NCBI GenBank assembly: GCA_033297075.1
Contig: MU858052.1
Location: 496,001-560,000, forward strand
Length of the DNA stretch: 64,000 nt
DNA from: Rhypophila decipiens
Taxonomy: Eukaryota > Ascomycota > Sordariomycetes > Sordariales > Naviculisporaceae
Direction of reading: 5' to 3'
Shown piece after piece: positions 43,440-55,406 of this stretch. Under the pieces are notes generated by a model, which was not told where the DNA came from, made no database searches, and saw only the letters and a list, made by a program, of their open reading frames with translations. Every line of letters starts with the position of its first letter. Positions within the stretch are counted from its first letter, which is position 1. The position numbers were made by a program, and so were the translations under genes.

Positions 43440-44244
43440 CTATAAGATGACGCAGCATCCGTTGCCGCCGTCGCTTCTCCTGTGCTCTCTCGTGCTGCTC
43501 TTGCCCTTGCCAGCCTCGTCCTCCTCCATCATCTCGGCCGGTCGAACGCTCATATGGACTACATTCGGGCTGTCCTGGCTAAACTGGTATTCTGTAGTTT
43601 CTCAATGTCAACATTATGGCTTCCTTCGCCCGAACCGAAAAGCAAAGCAGACACATACTCTTTAATTGTTCCTTGTCGTCTAATAATTTTCCAAAATGGA
43701 TCAGTCGGATGCTGCTTGGGCTCGCCGGTTTGCCCTCCCACTCGTCCCTCCACTCCCGCAGGATCAGCTCTTTCAATTTATAGATCGATATGCTGAACGG
43801 GTCTTTTTTGCCGGATTCTGTCACATCGGGGACCTCCACGTTGCGCTTCGCCAGATAGCGCTCGTCGATCCTATAGGGGTGTCTCGCTCCGGTCGGTAGA
43901 AGCAGGGTGATGCTGCAGACTGGGTCGGATGTGGGACCTTGGGGGGCAGCATCTGACGGACCTATCGAGAGAGAATCGCTCTCATCTCTGGGCTTCTCGG
44001 CTTGTGTGGATGTTTGCTCTTCCTTGTCCTTGCCTTTGGCTGAGGACTCCGTCTCGTCGGTCGGGGGTGTATCTTTGGCAGGTACAGGAATCGGTAACGA
44101 GGGCTCCCCGATGTCTGTTGGTGATAAAGGTTCCGGCGTAGTCTCAGCAATCTTCTTATCTACCTCACTCATCGCAACGGTGTTTGTGAGCTGCGGCTGC
44201 TCAACTGACTGTGAAGCCGCAACCTTGGACTCGGTTTCGGCCAT
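43440..44244 (-). CDS. Membrane-anchored ubiquitin-fold protein (UBL3/MUB type)
   Basis: Two exons on the minus strand, 44244-43659 and 43591-43440, give 245 aa; the 67-nt intron has GTATGT and CAG ends. The N-terminal 105 residues are Ser/Thr/Glu/Pro-rich and probably disordered. The ubiquitin-like fold follows: VCSITLLLPTGARHPYRID, ISIYKLKELILREW, SIRLIHFGKLLDDKEQL, and across the intron KYQFSQDSPNVVHMSVRP. The end is NGCCVIL: a CaaX box (CVIL, Leu favouring geranylgeranylation) preceded by a second Cys that could be palmitoylated. The same CCVIL end occurs in animal UBL3. Such proteins dock E2 enzymes at membranes and influence sorting into vesicles; they are not conjugated themselves. Without splicing the frame ends early and loses the lipid anchor, so the spliced form is preferred. 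Confidence 0.88.
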
Positions 44245-47200
44245 TGTGGAGGATTGTGGATAAGGCTATTGTTTGTCGGTCGAGACTGGGGAAATGTTTG
44301 TTTCGAGCCGGTCGAGACTTCGAGAGTTGGAGCGGATGGCCGCTGGGTTGGTGAACTGTCAGGACCAGTACCGCCGAGTATCGTCCGACGGTCTGTGGTG
44401 GTAGTGGGATGAAAATCGCTTTCGGAAAACCGCTTCGTGGTATCTCAACCGGAAACGGCACTTCGCCCAAGTCGCAAAGGCACCACTTTCGAGGTCTCCC
44501 GTGCAAGAGGAACTGCTTTGCTGGCCCGGATCCAAAATAAAGCCTCGATTGGTGCCGCTAATCCCTCAAAGTTACGACGTTAGCCGGAAATGTCTTGCCT
44601 TGTCGCTCTGGTCTAGACTGCCATAATTGGATGATAACGGTTCAAGATAGCATACAAATTGCAACGGTGAGAACGGTCGAAGGTAAACAACAAAACACCA
44701 GACGACGGCGCTTCCACTAAGCTAGATGGTGTCTTCTTTCCGCTCACCGCTCACCGCACCGGTCGCGTCTCCAGGCCTTTGCTGGCTTCTGGGGGTGGTG
44801 TTGTTTTGGGGAGCGGCGAGATAACGAGTGATCGACGATTCGGTGCAGCCGGGAGCGATGGCGATATTCGAGATGCAGGGTGCAAGCTCTCCGGTCTCCA
44901 CGGGCAGTTCGGATTGAAATGACAATGGATGGAAATGATGAATTGTCGTCGGAAGTCGGAAGTCGTGGAAGTATTATTCGGTTGAAGTGGCACGGCCTTT
45001 GCTCAGCTTTTGGTGCGCCTGCGCCCGCCAACAACGCCCAGATAAAATCGACGGATCAGTCAAGGCGAGACCAGACTGCAGTGCAGTGGGCTGGCCCCGG
45101 TGTTTCCGTTGCCCGATGCACCCGCTGAAGGGGTGGTGGGCTGGCCCTGGTCAGTGGGAGCAGCTGGGTAGTGGGCGGCTGGGGGGGATCACTGTCAGCC
45201 CGCTAAGGACTCCCGCGAACCCACAGCGAAACACTCCCCCATCCCTCCCCAAGTTGGAGAGCAAAGATCGAAACAAGGTTTACGCCATGATGCATCATTG
45301 ATGACTCCACTCCACCAGACGATAAACAGGTTAGCCGGTCTGAATACCATTTCCTGCGGTCATCTACCAATCCGATCGAGGTTATCACAGACTTTTGCTG
45401 CACCTTGGCTCTTCTGCTGCGACCTATCATCTGTTCTGAGAGGTGGTGATATGTATTGGCACAGTCAGCCATTGCGATGAACTGGATACACGCACATGGC
45501 TCATTCGAGATTTAGGATGATGGAAGAAGATCTACCAGCCACGACCGGGTGCAACATCGTCGAGTCCCGTCTAGATCACGCAATAGCACCTCGTCAATAA
45601 CCTTCCCGTCCAGAACTTGCATGTTTCACCTTATACCAATATCCCGAAGGGCTACGTCTTGACGAAAAGGAAGCTAAATCCTAGATCAGTCGGCGACAGA
45701 TCGCTTAGTCATCCGGCCTAACTTGTCTTATATAAGTTTGAGATGGATCACCCGCCGCTGCTAAAACCACCGTCTGGCCTTTAAGTATGTATAGGCATTT
45801 ATTCGAGCCAGTCAAGGTATTTATTTAATCTAATGAAGGGATTTATTCGAGCTAGTGAAGGATTTATTCTACTTAGTTGAGGCATCTATGCTACTAGGTA
45901 TTTCCTTATACACCAGATTGAAGGCTAAGACGGTGGCTTTAGCGGCGACGGGATCACCGGCCATGTTGCTAGAGGATGGCGATGCATTGAGCAAATGCCA
46001 ACGACACGGCAAGAAATCCATCCAGCATTGAAGCGGAGATTTACCCCTTTCTTATTAACCCCGGCCTTCTACGGTAAGCAAAGGTCGTTCTGACATGCAG
46101 ATATGCGACACCTCTCGACTGCATCCCAATATGCTAAGCTTTATTCCAGACAAGGGCGAAAGATACGCCGTTATTTGGAATCAAATCAAACGTGAGATTG
46201 AACCTGTCATCAAGGTATCCCAAAATCATGCATAGTTGTTAACTCACCTTCGTGTTGTTTACATCAGGCAATGAGATATCGTATATCAACATGCAAGTTG
46301 GCGGCGAGGTACTGTGAAACACGACCACGAGCTTTCTAGTAGCAGTGATTACTTCAGCTAACCTTGCCCTTGATCGACAAGATCATTGACTTGCGCACTC
46401 AAGCACCACACAGATGACACAGGCAGGCACTGCAGGTAAGCACACTTATCTAATCTCTGGTGTTTGGTCAACTACCGGCACCAACAGACGGCTTGTGTCA
46501 CTCGAGGACCCTCTCACAGTGCCCCCAACTGTACCATATCTGTTGATCTTACCAGGCGATCCTCCCGTATTGATACAGTGTGAGTGTGCCGCGTGATTGT
46601 TGCTGTCTGCATGCTTCTCGCACTAGCTGAAATGAGTCAGCGTGTTAGTATGTATCAAAAAGTGGTGTAATTATCCAGGGGCTGCATTTTGGATAGCATT
46701 ATATTATCTTTAACCGTCCCTGCATCTAGGTGAGGCCCAACATGTGCCGAATAAACACGTCTTCACGCCTCTCCTTGCCAATCTCGGTCGTACCTTTCCA
46801 CAACGGCGGTTCGTACAACATTGAACATCAACAAGGTGGCCACAGGTTGATAGTGCCAGCGTCAGATTCTAGCACTCTCGACAATCTGGACCATAAAGGG
46901 GATGACAAGGCTGTTGTACATTTGAGTGAACTTTAACTAGACTGGAGTCTTCTGTTGCCATGGGAGACTACCTTAAGGTTGGATGATGGTCCCTCTGTAC
47001 TGACTCCCTAACTCAAAAGAATATTCATGATATTGACAACTCCCATAGTCTCATGCCACAAGGGGCTTATGAAGCTAAGCCGTCTTCTCAAGAGCAAGCC
47101 AACATCAAAAGCGAATGAACTCTGTATTCGCCCCCTTTGAACCTAAAGCGGGATGATGGACAATAGACCTCATGCAGTTGATCAGCTACTTCAAGTCAAA

Positions 47201-48364
47201 GTTTTGACCATAAACCATTTCGAGTACCGAGAGGCTTGCCAGCGTGGTCTCCATGTCACAGATCTCCTGGCCAACGGTGGCCGGATGAGTGAATTTGCCT
47301 GCGAGATGAAGGAAGAGTCGAGGTCACACCTCTCGGCCGTTCACAAAAGACTCAAAAGGAAGTTGTGAGATGGGACTGTACACCACATGAAACTGCCGGC
47401 AGCCACTTGTGTTAGGATTGTCCTTGCATGAAAGATGTTTGCTCGTTCGGGCCCAAATCTGGTCCTACTCGAGCAGCAAACTCCCGAACAAAGTCTGCCC
47501 ATCTGCCATCGCGGCGTCCTTCCCTCCCTTCCTACCCGTAATGAAAATCCCCGACCTTCGAGACATCTAGAGTTCACAAGCTGGAACAAGGTCCGTCGAC
47601 CGGTCGACCAGACGCCTGCCCCGTCGATTTCACAGTTGCCAGGCACGGCAGGGTCGGACGGCATCGTCACTGCCTCACAGGTTTGCTCTCGAGTATCGGT
47701 GAACAACAAATTTCATCTGAACGTTGCTCCTTCCCCTCGTTGCCTAGGTCACATCCTTCCGTCTGATCTGGTGGGTGATTCATTTGGTTCCACAAAATTT
47801 CCTTCCTCTTCTAAAGCTGCACTCCTTCCTCTTCTCTCCTGCTTTCTTTTCTCTTTCCCAACAACTCTCTTTTCAACTGACGCTTCACCACACCCTCCAC
47901 CGTTGGAAACTCTCTTTCAACCAACACTCGTTTCACCTCAAGGTAAGCTCTATTGTTTGCTACCGTCAATTGCTTTCCAACAAACACCCTTGGTCGATGC
48001 CATTGCCAGCTGTAGCTGCCATGTTCCCTTGCCAGACTCACGCGACAGAGTTTACATCTCGCGACGAGTTTGGTCAAGAATGACACACAGTCTCAGGACA
48101 ATGGAAAGCTCGAAAGTTGAAATTCATTTCACTGTGCTTCACTTGGAAGCTCTTCCTTTCACCGTGATCCAACCAGCACCTACCCGTAACACATCTTCGA
48201 ATCTGATTGTCACCAAGTCTCCCCAAACGTCTCTGCTGGGACTCTTAGAGCTCCAGAAGAGCCATTACACTCTGCTCAGCACGACGACGTACTAACATAA
48301 GAGGCAGGAGCCAATCCTAGAAGCCCCAGATTTTATCGATATATTATACAGCAAAGCCAGCATC
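44245..48364. other. Long gene-poor region with one MITE
   Basis: About 4.1 kb without a confident gene. Between about 46100 and 47370 are pieces that look like former coding sequence: an IPDKGERYAVIWNQIKREIE piece with a plausible GTATCC...CAG intron after it, and later HNGGSYNIEHQQGGHRLIVP. They are separated by stops and frame changes. A 286-codon frame at 47435-48295 is low-complexity Ser/Pro-rich, overlaps the CT-rich upstream region of the next gene, and is probably spurious. The MITE at 45751-45950 is listed separately. Confidence 0.45.
45751..45950. mobile_element. MITE, family A, copy 2, with 6-bp target duplication
   Basis: The arms (45751-45772 and 45931-45950) are imperfect inverted repeats related to copy 1 at 31143: CCGCCGCTGCTAAAACCACC against CGTCGCCGCTAAAGCCACC on the other strand. 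The interior again has degenerate AGGCATTTATTCGAGCCAGT units. GGATCA is directly repeated at 45745-45750 and 45951-45956, a clean 6-bp target-site duplication. No coding frame. Confidence 0.82.
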
Positions 48365-49051
48365 ATGATTCTCAAGCCAGTTGTCGCTGCTGCCGTCCTG
48401 GGCGCCACTTTGGCCCTGGCCAACGAGCATATCCACGTCGTAGCCCGCAACGATGACACAACCACTGTCTACGTTCGCGTGCAAGCCACCACAACCTGCC
48501 CGGGCACTGAAACCGCCGAGGCAATCACTACCACCTCGACTACCTCGACTACCAGCAGCACCGTGATGGTTCCTGCTTATAGCCCCGGCAACACCTCTGC
48601 CAACGGCTATCCCAATCCTCCTCCCTCTGGGTCCCTCTCGACAATCACCACCACTACCACTTCTGGTACTAATACCATCGTTATTACCACCACGTCCACA
48701 ATCAGCTCGAATGCAACGGCCGGGACTGGCACCGGTACCAGCCCAGTCGGTAAGTCCTCTTCCCCAACCAAGCCACCCATAGACATCACTAATGAAACAG
48801 GTAATACCACAGTTCCGGCTACTCCTACCACCACTGGACCAGTTGTTACCCCAACTGTGTCGACCTCGACCGTCTCGACCGGGACTGGAATGACTAGCAT
48901 GTCTATGGAGCCGACCAGCGGCGGGGGAAGCACTCCCACTACCACCACCACTCACCATCCTACCACCACCACAGCTGCTGCCGGCGCCTCGTTCGCTGGG
49001 CCTGTCACTGGAGGCGCCATCCTGGCTGCTCTTTTGGCGATCTTTGCCTAA
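48365..49051 (+). CDS. GPI-anchored Ser/Thr-rich cell-surface protein
   Basis: An open frame of 228 aa. A signal peptide (PVVAAAVLGATLALA) opens the protein. The body is almost entirely Thr/Ser/Gly/Pro with many TTTST runs, a target for dense O-mannosylation, plus several N-glycosylation sequons. The C-terminal hydrophobic tail (GGAILAALLAIFA) after small residues is a GPI-attachment signal. It would sit in the plasma membrane or be passed to the cell wall. A stop-free 51-nt stretch at 48750-48800 has perfect intron ends (GTAAGT, CACTAATG branch, ACAG) and would remove 17 residues in frame, so both spliced (211 aa) and unspliced forms are possible. Confidence 0.85.
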   Translation: MILKPVVAAAVLGATLALANEHIHVVARNDDTTTVYVRVQATTTCPGTETAEAITTTSTTSTTSSTVMVPAYSPGNTSANGYPNPPPSGSLSTITTTTTSGTNTIVITTTSTISSNATAGTGTGTSPVGKSSSPTKPPIDITNETGNTTVPATPTTTGPVVTPTVSTSTVSTGTGMTSMSMEPTSGGGSTPTTTTTHHPTTTTAAAGASFAGPVTGGAILAALLAIFA

Positions 49052-49898
49052 AAAAGCTGTTACCTATCATCTCCCCGTCTTGATCTCGTCGTCGCCGTTC
49101 TGTTTTCTTCTTCTTCTTCCTCTTCTTCTTCTTCAACATCATAAACTCTTTCAGCATCATCAGGCCGTCATGGACATCATCCTCGAATCGAAAAATAACC
49201 ATACTCGGCGGCCAAACATCAATACCGTCTACAGCAGATACTTCAGTAGCTTGTACTCAATATTATACAAGTATCAGCATGACTTTCGATTTGCCGACAG
49301 GTAGCCAGCCACACGGCCAAACAAACCCTTTCCAGTTTCTTTTCCTCGATTCTAGGCATGATTCTAGATACTTCTTCACGGACACCGTTTTTACACTTTA
49401 CACTTTCCCCTTTTTTATTCTTCTATGGTGGTGGCGGAACTTTTTATGGAAACGCAAAGACAAACGGCGGGCAGGAACGCATGGATGATGAAGCGATGAT
49501 ACTTAATACCTTAATGGACAATTCCGGGCGGGAAAATATGGGCGGGAAATCTCTATTACTCTTTCGTTTTCTTGACTGTCTATCTGGTCATGGAATGACG
49601 AGTAGGAGGGAGAGGCGTTGTACTTAGCTCTCTGTAGGAATCTACTTATTCGTCACGTGGGTTTAGTTCCTACCATCAAGCCTTGATCAAGTTCTCGAGT
49701 TTCATGGATGCGCCGCTTTTTATTCGAAAAGCTTGTTTGTGGAATTATAACTAAAGTACTAATTTCTCGTCATGTACAGGAAGGGATATCATTGCGATTA
49801 TTCTGCTCAAACTTGCCCGCCCACTTGATGCTGCTACCCATACTCTTCCTTCCCTTAATGGTCAACATACATCCTGAGTATTATTCCCTTTTTACTAT
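49052..49898. other. Convergent intergenic region
   Basis: 3' flanks of the GPI-protein and AP-1 genes. It contains a TTCTTC-rich tract at about 49105-49135. No gene seen. Confidence 0.5.
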
Positions 49899-52420
49899 TT
49901 ACATCAGCAGATCCCCATTTCCATTATGCCCCGCCCCGGCGGCCGAGTGATTGTTATACCCGTATTGGTTCACCACATATCCGCTCCCCATCATATCGTT
50001 TCCGCCACCAAAGCTATCACCCTGCTCTTGGATCCTCATCCCGCCCATTTGGCTTGCGAAATACGCGTCGGCGTCATTGACGGCCTGTGCCAGATTTCCA
50101 CCACTTCCATCGGCGGCAGCACCCTGTTGCTGTTGTGCGGCACTGCCACCGCCAGCCCGGATATCAAAGTCACTGGCCTGTCCGCCCATCCCGAACATGC
50201 TAAGCGACTTGTTTGCGTCAGAGAGCACGCTCGTCGGTCCGGGAATCTCTTGCTTCTGCAGGCAGGGCGACTCCTGTAGTCTCCTGGGCCTCGCGGTACG
50301 AAAGACAGTCTGTACGGGCTTGAGATAGACCGTTGCCAAGGTACCGACGTTGAGGCACATCTCTTCGAGGGTCACAGGATCGAGGCGTTCGGATTCTGCC
50401 GTGATGGCCGGTTTCTCGCCCATGACGATGCGCTTGGCTGCTTCCATGTCGGTGGACAAGAGCCGCCAGTACATGTACGCGCGGTCTCTCAGGTCTGGAT
50501 TGTCCGTCTCTTCTGTGGCCCATTTCAGAACGCGCGGGACGAGTTCTTGACCCTTGGTTGGGCGCTGGATGAAGAGTTTTACCGTGGCGGTCAAGAGGGC
50601 CAGCTGGACTTCGACGGGTTCTTCGGCAAAGGAATACAAGAAATCGTCGAGCAGAGCTTCCGAGTTTTCGATTCGGCTCGCGTACTGGCCAATGACCCAG
50701 ACCATGGCAGCCTTGGCCTCGGGCTCGTCGAGCGAGTCGAGATTTTCGCACAGGGTGCCAATAATGCTCTCGTACTGGTTGGGATACTTGCGGAAGATGT
50801 TGCGGATCACCACCGTGGCTTCTTGGACGATATACGTGACCTTTGTCGCGACGAGCTCCAGGAGCAGGTTGATACACTGCTTCGCTGCGGGCTCAATCTT
50901 GATGGCCAGCTTGCCGATTGCACGGACCGCCTTACGGACAAAATGCACATCGATCTCTGTCGCATATTCCCGCAGTTCTGTCAGCACTTCGTCGATGTTT
51001 TTCTCTGTGGCGAGCATAAATATCAGCTCGAGCTTGGTAACTTTGACGTAGATCGGGTCGTTATATTTGCAGAAGAAGACGCGAATGTCGTTTCGGAGCA
51101 CTTCTGGCCTTCTCTGTAGAATCAAAAGGGCGTTTCGTAGGGCTAGATATTGAACTTCTGGTCCCTTGGCTAACAGGGTCACGAGAGGTGGTGATAGTTT
51201 GCGACACAAGGCTGATATCTGCTTTTGATCTGCAATGTAGTTCATTAGGTAAAGAATGACCCTTATACAGGTCAAGACAACAGCCGAGTTGGAGTGCGAT
51301 AGTCGCGGGGCTATGCGCTCAGCCAGCAGCAGTGCGTCCCCTGATTGCTGTGGCACGTACGACATGAGTGCCTCGAGGATGTATGTTTGGCCCCATCTTT
51401 GAACTGTTAGCGCAAACCTGATAAGAGATCACCGCAAGAGTACGTACTCGGAGCAATCAGGTAGAATCGCTATCATTTTAGAGGCATTACTGTAGTCGAT
51501 GGTGAGCTTGATGGCATCGCTCCTCTCCCAAATATCCATCAGACTAGCCAATGCGCTGGCTACCACTGTGGGGTTGTCATCCCTCAGCAGCCCGTTCAGC
51601 CTGTCGATGAGATCCGATGCCTCGACCATGTGTCTGTCATGGTCGTACAGCTTGGCGACGCAAAACGCCGCTGTCTTGCGGACATATGGATCTGTATCGC
51701 GGAGGAGGTGCTTGACTATCGGTACCGTCGCCTCGACGAATTCCCGCACGTGGATGTAAGACATTGTCCGTAGCGCTAGCGCTCTGACAAGGGGGTTCGG
51801 ATCTTCCATGTCCTGGTGTGTGTGAGTATGATTTCGCGACGATCTCGGACGAAAAACTAACATGTTCCAGGACGGGAATTGCCTTGACAGCAATTTCGGA
51901 CTTCATCCTGGCGTAGTTGACCAGAAAGAGGAAGCACCTAGATATCATCAGCATTATGCGCCATTCCCCAAGTCTTCCGGGCTAGACGTACATCTTCTTG
52001 ATTTCGAGACTCTGGATCGCCATACAGGCGATGATATCGGGAAATAGGGCGACCATGTCGTTGTTGCTCATCGTCATGTTGGCCACGATCTTTTTCAGCG
52101 CAATCTTCTTGGTGGTGAAGTTTTTGTCTTTCCGCCCGCCGCTGTTGAGCTCGAGCCGAAGCTCTGCTACCTTGCCCTGTGAGGTTTTCGGTAAGTATGA
52201 GGGCGGAGGAATATATGCCATAAACATTGCTGCGGTTGTAAGGGGGCAATGCGGGTATAGTTCATTGCTCGGCGAAGCTATCGACGCTTGTGGGCTAGGA
52301 GTAGCTGTGACTGCCAAAGGAAGGATAGAGATGGTAAAAGGGGAAGTAGAAGTGGTGAACGAGGGACAATGAGCTTACGCGGGCGAACAACTTTGAATCT
52401 CCTCCCTGGGCGCTCGCCAT
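49899..52420 (-). CDS. AP-1 adaptor complex beta subunit
   Basis: Five exons on the minus strand (52420-52379, 52176-51992, 51937-51862, 51812-51448, 51396-49899) give 721 aa; all junctions keep phase. The sequence is the HEAT/ARM-repeat trunk of beta-adaptin: [86 protein letters not shown] and [19 protein letters not shown]-1 sorts clathrin-coated cargo between trans-Golgi and endosomes; the beta chain binds clathrin and dileucine motifs. After about residue 590 comes a Gly/Gln/Asn-rich hinge, and no appendage (ear) domain is visible, so the protein is short compared with animal beta-1. AP-2 beta is the alternative; the N-terminal start favours AP-1. It is divergent from EMC4. Confidence 0.9.
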
Positions 52421-53149
52421 GTTGTCTCACAACGGAACGGGCGTGGTTGGAATGTGCAGATTGCGATAAAGATGGCCCGATCTGGGACGGGCAGCAGCCC
52501 TAGAGTGGTGTGTTGGGGTGTCCGACAAGTGATGGACGCCGGCAGGAGAGCTGCGACTGGAATACACGCAGACCCCTCACGCCGAGGCGATGTCAAGAGG
52601 GACGCTTTTGCAGAACGTCACATGCACCCTCCTCCGTGACGGGATGGACTGCAGATGGGGTCCAGGGAAGTCGGCGTCGTGGCTTAAGGAGTCGTCGGCA
52701 ATTGGTCCAACTGGTCGAAGAATGCGGTCGGCCGGTCAACTATCCGATCGTGAAGAATACTGCGTGTCCGACGGTGTGATAGGAGATCGACTATTGTCGT
52801 CGAGAGCCGTGGATCGAGGTGTCGTCGTAAAGTCTTATTCTTGGCGTCGAATGTCAATTGGAAGGTAATTAAACCGACCGACATCTCCGATCGTCGAACG
52901 GTGACAAGCCCCAAAATAATAGGGGTCCGGGGGCCTGGGATGCTCCGTGTGCACGCCGTTCAGTGGGGAACTCACCCCACGAGAGCGCACGGTCCACTGA
53001 AGCGGGAGCGTGGAGTTAAAGCGCGGCTCTGCTGGACCAGTGAACGCCGAGTGGAGCTGATCTTGTCCAGTTGCATCATTCAACCTCGACTTCCTCAACC
53101 ATCACGACAACCTAGCTAGGTTTATCGAAACCACAACCTCATCGCAGCC
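52421..53149. promoter_or_regulatory. Divergent promoter region, AP-1 beta and EMC4
   Basis: 729 bp between two divergent start codons of endomembrane genes. No gene and no specific factor site recognised. Confidence 0.45.
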
Positions 53150-53815
53150 ATGTCCCAACTCGCGACAAGTCCAAAAACTGCGCCCAGATGGGTCGAGAAC
53201 CTGAAGAACCCGCCAGCCTACAAGGCGAAAGGCCCTAGCCTGCCTGATCCGCCCGGGTTCCCATCGTCGCAAACTCCGAGCTCCAAGGTACGTGGTCCTG
53301 CAAATCCAGCGACCTATTCCTACGTGGCTAACACGAGGATCTACAGAAGAAGGACTCGAAAGTAGCACAGCGAAAAGCCCCTACAACGGAAGAGATGGAC
53401 ACGCTCAAAGTGAAAAAGGCATGGGAAGTCGCCCTCGGGCCTGTCAAGGGGCTTCCGATGACAGGTATCATGATGTACATGTCGGGCAACTCGCTCCAGA
53501 TCTTCAGCATCATGATGGTGTTTATGGCCTTCAAGAATCCTATAATGGGAATACTGGCCACCAACCAAGCCTTCGAACGGTTCGAGACGGACACGAACAA
53601 AGGCCAGATTTTGCAAGTCAAGCTGGCATATGTCGTGATGCAGCTGCTGGCACTGGGGCTGGGTATTTGGAAAGTGAATGCGATGGGATTGTTGCCGTAA
53701 GTACTCGCGCTTGTGGATTGTGAATTTGGCTGACACAGACAGAACAACGAGGTCCGATTGGCTCGCGTGGGAAGCACAGAGAGAACCGCTGGAACACGCG
53801 ATATCCGGGTTATAG
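53150..53815 (+). CDS. EMC4: ER membrane protein complex subunit 4 (EMC4)
   Basis: Three exons, 53150-53287, 53347-53696 and 53743-53815, give 186 aa, close to yeast Emc4. The introns have GTACGT and GTAAGT donors; the last acceptor chosen (ACAG at 53742) joins LLP to TTRSDWLAWE in frame. Family features are the N-terminal NPPAYKAKGPSLPDPPGF, the KKAWEVALGPVKGLPMTGIM core, the first membrane segment MTGIMMYMSGNSLQIFSIMM and the second around AYVVMQLLALGLGIWKV, and the conserved SDWLAWE end. EMC inserts tail-anchored and multi-pass proteins into the ER membrane; subunit 4 contributes to the membrane vestibule. Confidence 0.95.
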
Positions 53816-55406
53816 GTGCCTGTCAGGCACACAGGTGATGGAGAGTTTTCAAGCATGTTTTGGCGTGGTGTTTACCGGATAGAGTTCAATGGAGCAGCCG
53901 AACCACGTGTATGTGGTGGATTCCTTGATGTTTTTGGTCCACAAATATGTGCCAGCCTACTTGGGTTGACCAGTATGGCCTTCGGTTTGTGGTGCACAGC
54001 TTCGCCACTGTTCTTCATTCGAATGCGATATCCGATTCCTTGATCCAGGCGCGGAAAATAGTCAAATTGTGAAGGATCGTTTCTTCAGCCACATCCGCAA
54101 GTCTCTCCTACGGTACTTCGGAGCTAACCAAACCTCTTTCCACGCTGAGCGACCGACGGAAAAGCAAACGTCGCAGGTCTGAATCACGAAGGCCAATTCT
54201 GTGTGGTACTTGTCGGACTGTACACTTTTCTGCGCGCGATGTGGACTGGTTGGTTACACAGACGCTTTCCTTCCCGCCCCCAATATCTAACCCTTATGCG
54301 TATGAAGTATTGTACCCCTGCTGCTCTAGGTTCCCTGCAGCCATGCATCGTTATCAACCAGCAACATTAAAACATTTATCCAATTTCACCCCATAGTTGC
54401 CCCATAGTACAAAACTAGCACACTGACTAACCCGTACGGAGATAGGGTCGCAATTTATGTTCAGGGGTAAAGGCTGGTGGTTGCCTTGTCCTCGCAGTGC
54501 TTGGAGTGGTTCGCACGTTCGCATTTCAACATCCACATGATTTGCAGAACGGCTCACATGAATGGTTGTACAAGAGATTGTGTCGGCAAAGCGCTCCCGC
54601 TCTCCATGGATTATAATCCTTCGCGGGTGAAACGAGGGCCTTTTGTCATACAAATATGCATGTTTAGTCCCAGAAGAGGCAGTGCTGTGCTGTGCAGTGC
54701 AAGTTCTGGTTTTATTCGTTTCTAACAAGTACAGGCAGAGAAAGACATCATCAAAAGAGGTTGATAAAATCCCGAAAGGGTTGGTCAAAGCAGCCAATCA
54801 GAACCTGTGTACCACTGTTGATCTGTAAAGCGAGCATGGGGAAAAAAGGGGGCTGCTGGGTTTGGTTCACTCTACCAGCCCTCAAGTCACGTCTCCAGGC
54901 AGAAATGGCAAATACAGAAGGTCCAACAGCAGGAACGGTAAATGACCGGTTCGTGGAGGCTTGGCACGGCCCTATATCCGTACTGTGCCATCACAAAGAT
55001 TCCAGTGCTAATTTTGCTGAACCTTGAAAGGATGCCTTGCGGTCAGGAGTTTTTTTTATATCTCCTATGGAGTGGTGCTGCCCCCAGGTAGCCAGTGTCA
55101 CTCTATGACTCTGTTGTGATCCTTCCAGAGTGGTTCATATATTTCCCTGCCCCTCCTCCGTGTCCCCCCAAAATTCTCCTAGATCGTTCCTTCCTTTACC
55201 TTCGTGACTTCCTTTTTTGGTGGTTCTGCCATTTCCTCACTCTACCTTTTTTGGGATATCTGAAAGCTTCCACTCGAACACCACAACACGTCCATATTGG
55301 GACAACTTTCATTCAGTTCATTTTGGCCTACCTCGACAAACGATTAGTTGGTCGGCTTGAAAGACAAAGCAGACGTCGATAGAAACAGAACAACAAGAAG
55401 TCCGAG
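53816..55406. other. Intergenic, no gene seen
   Basis: 1.6 kb between two plus-strand genes. Short frames only. The last 300 bases are pyrimidine-rich with A/C-rich leader before the MARVEL-type gene. Confidence 0.45.

Noticed and set aside
47435..48295. 286-codon open frame upstream of the GPI-protein gene
   Set aside because: Low-complexity Ser/Pro composition caused by a CT-rich promoter region, no domain, and it ends shortly before a clear gene on the same strand.
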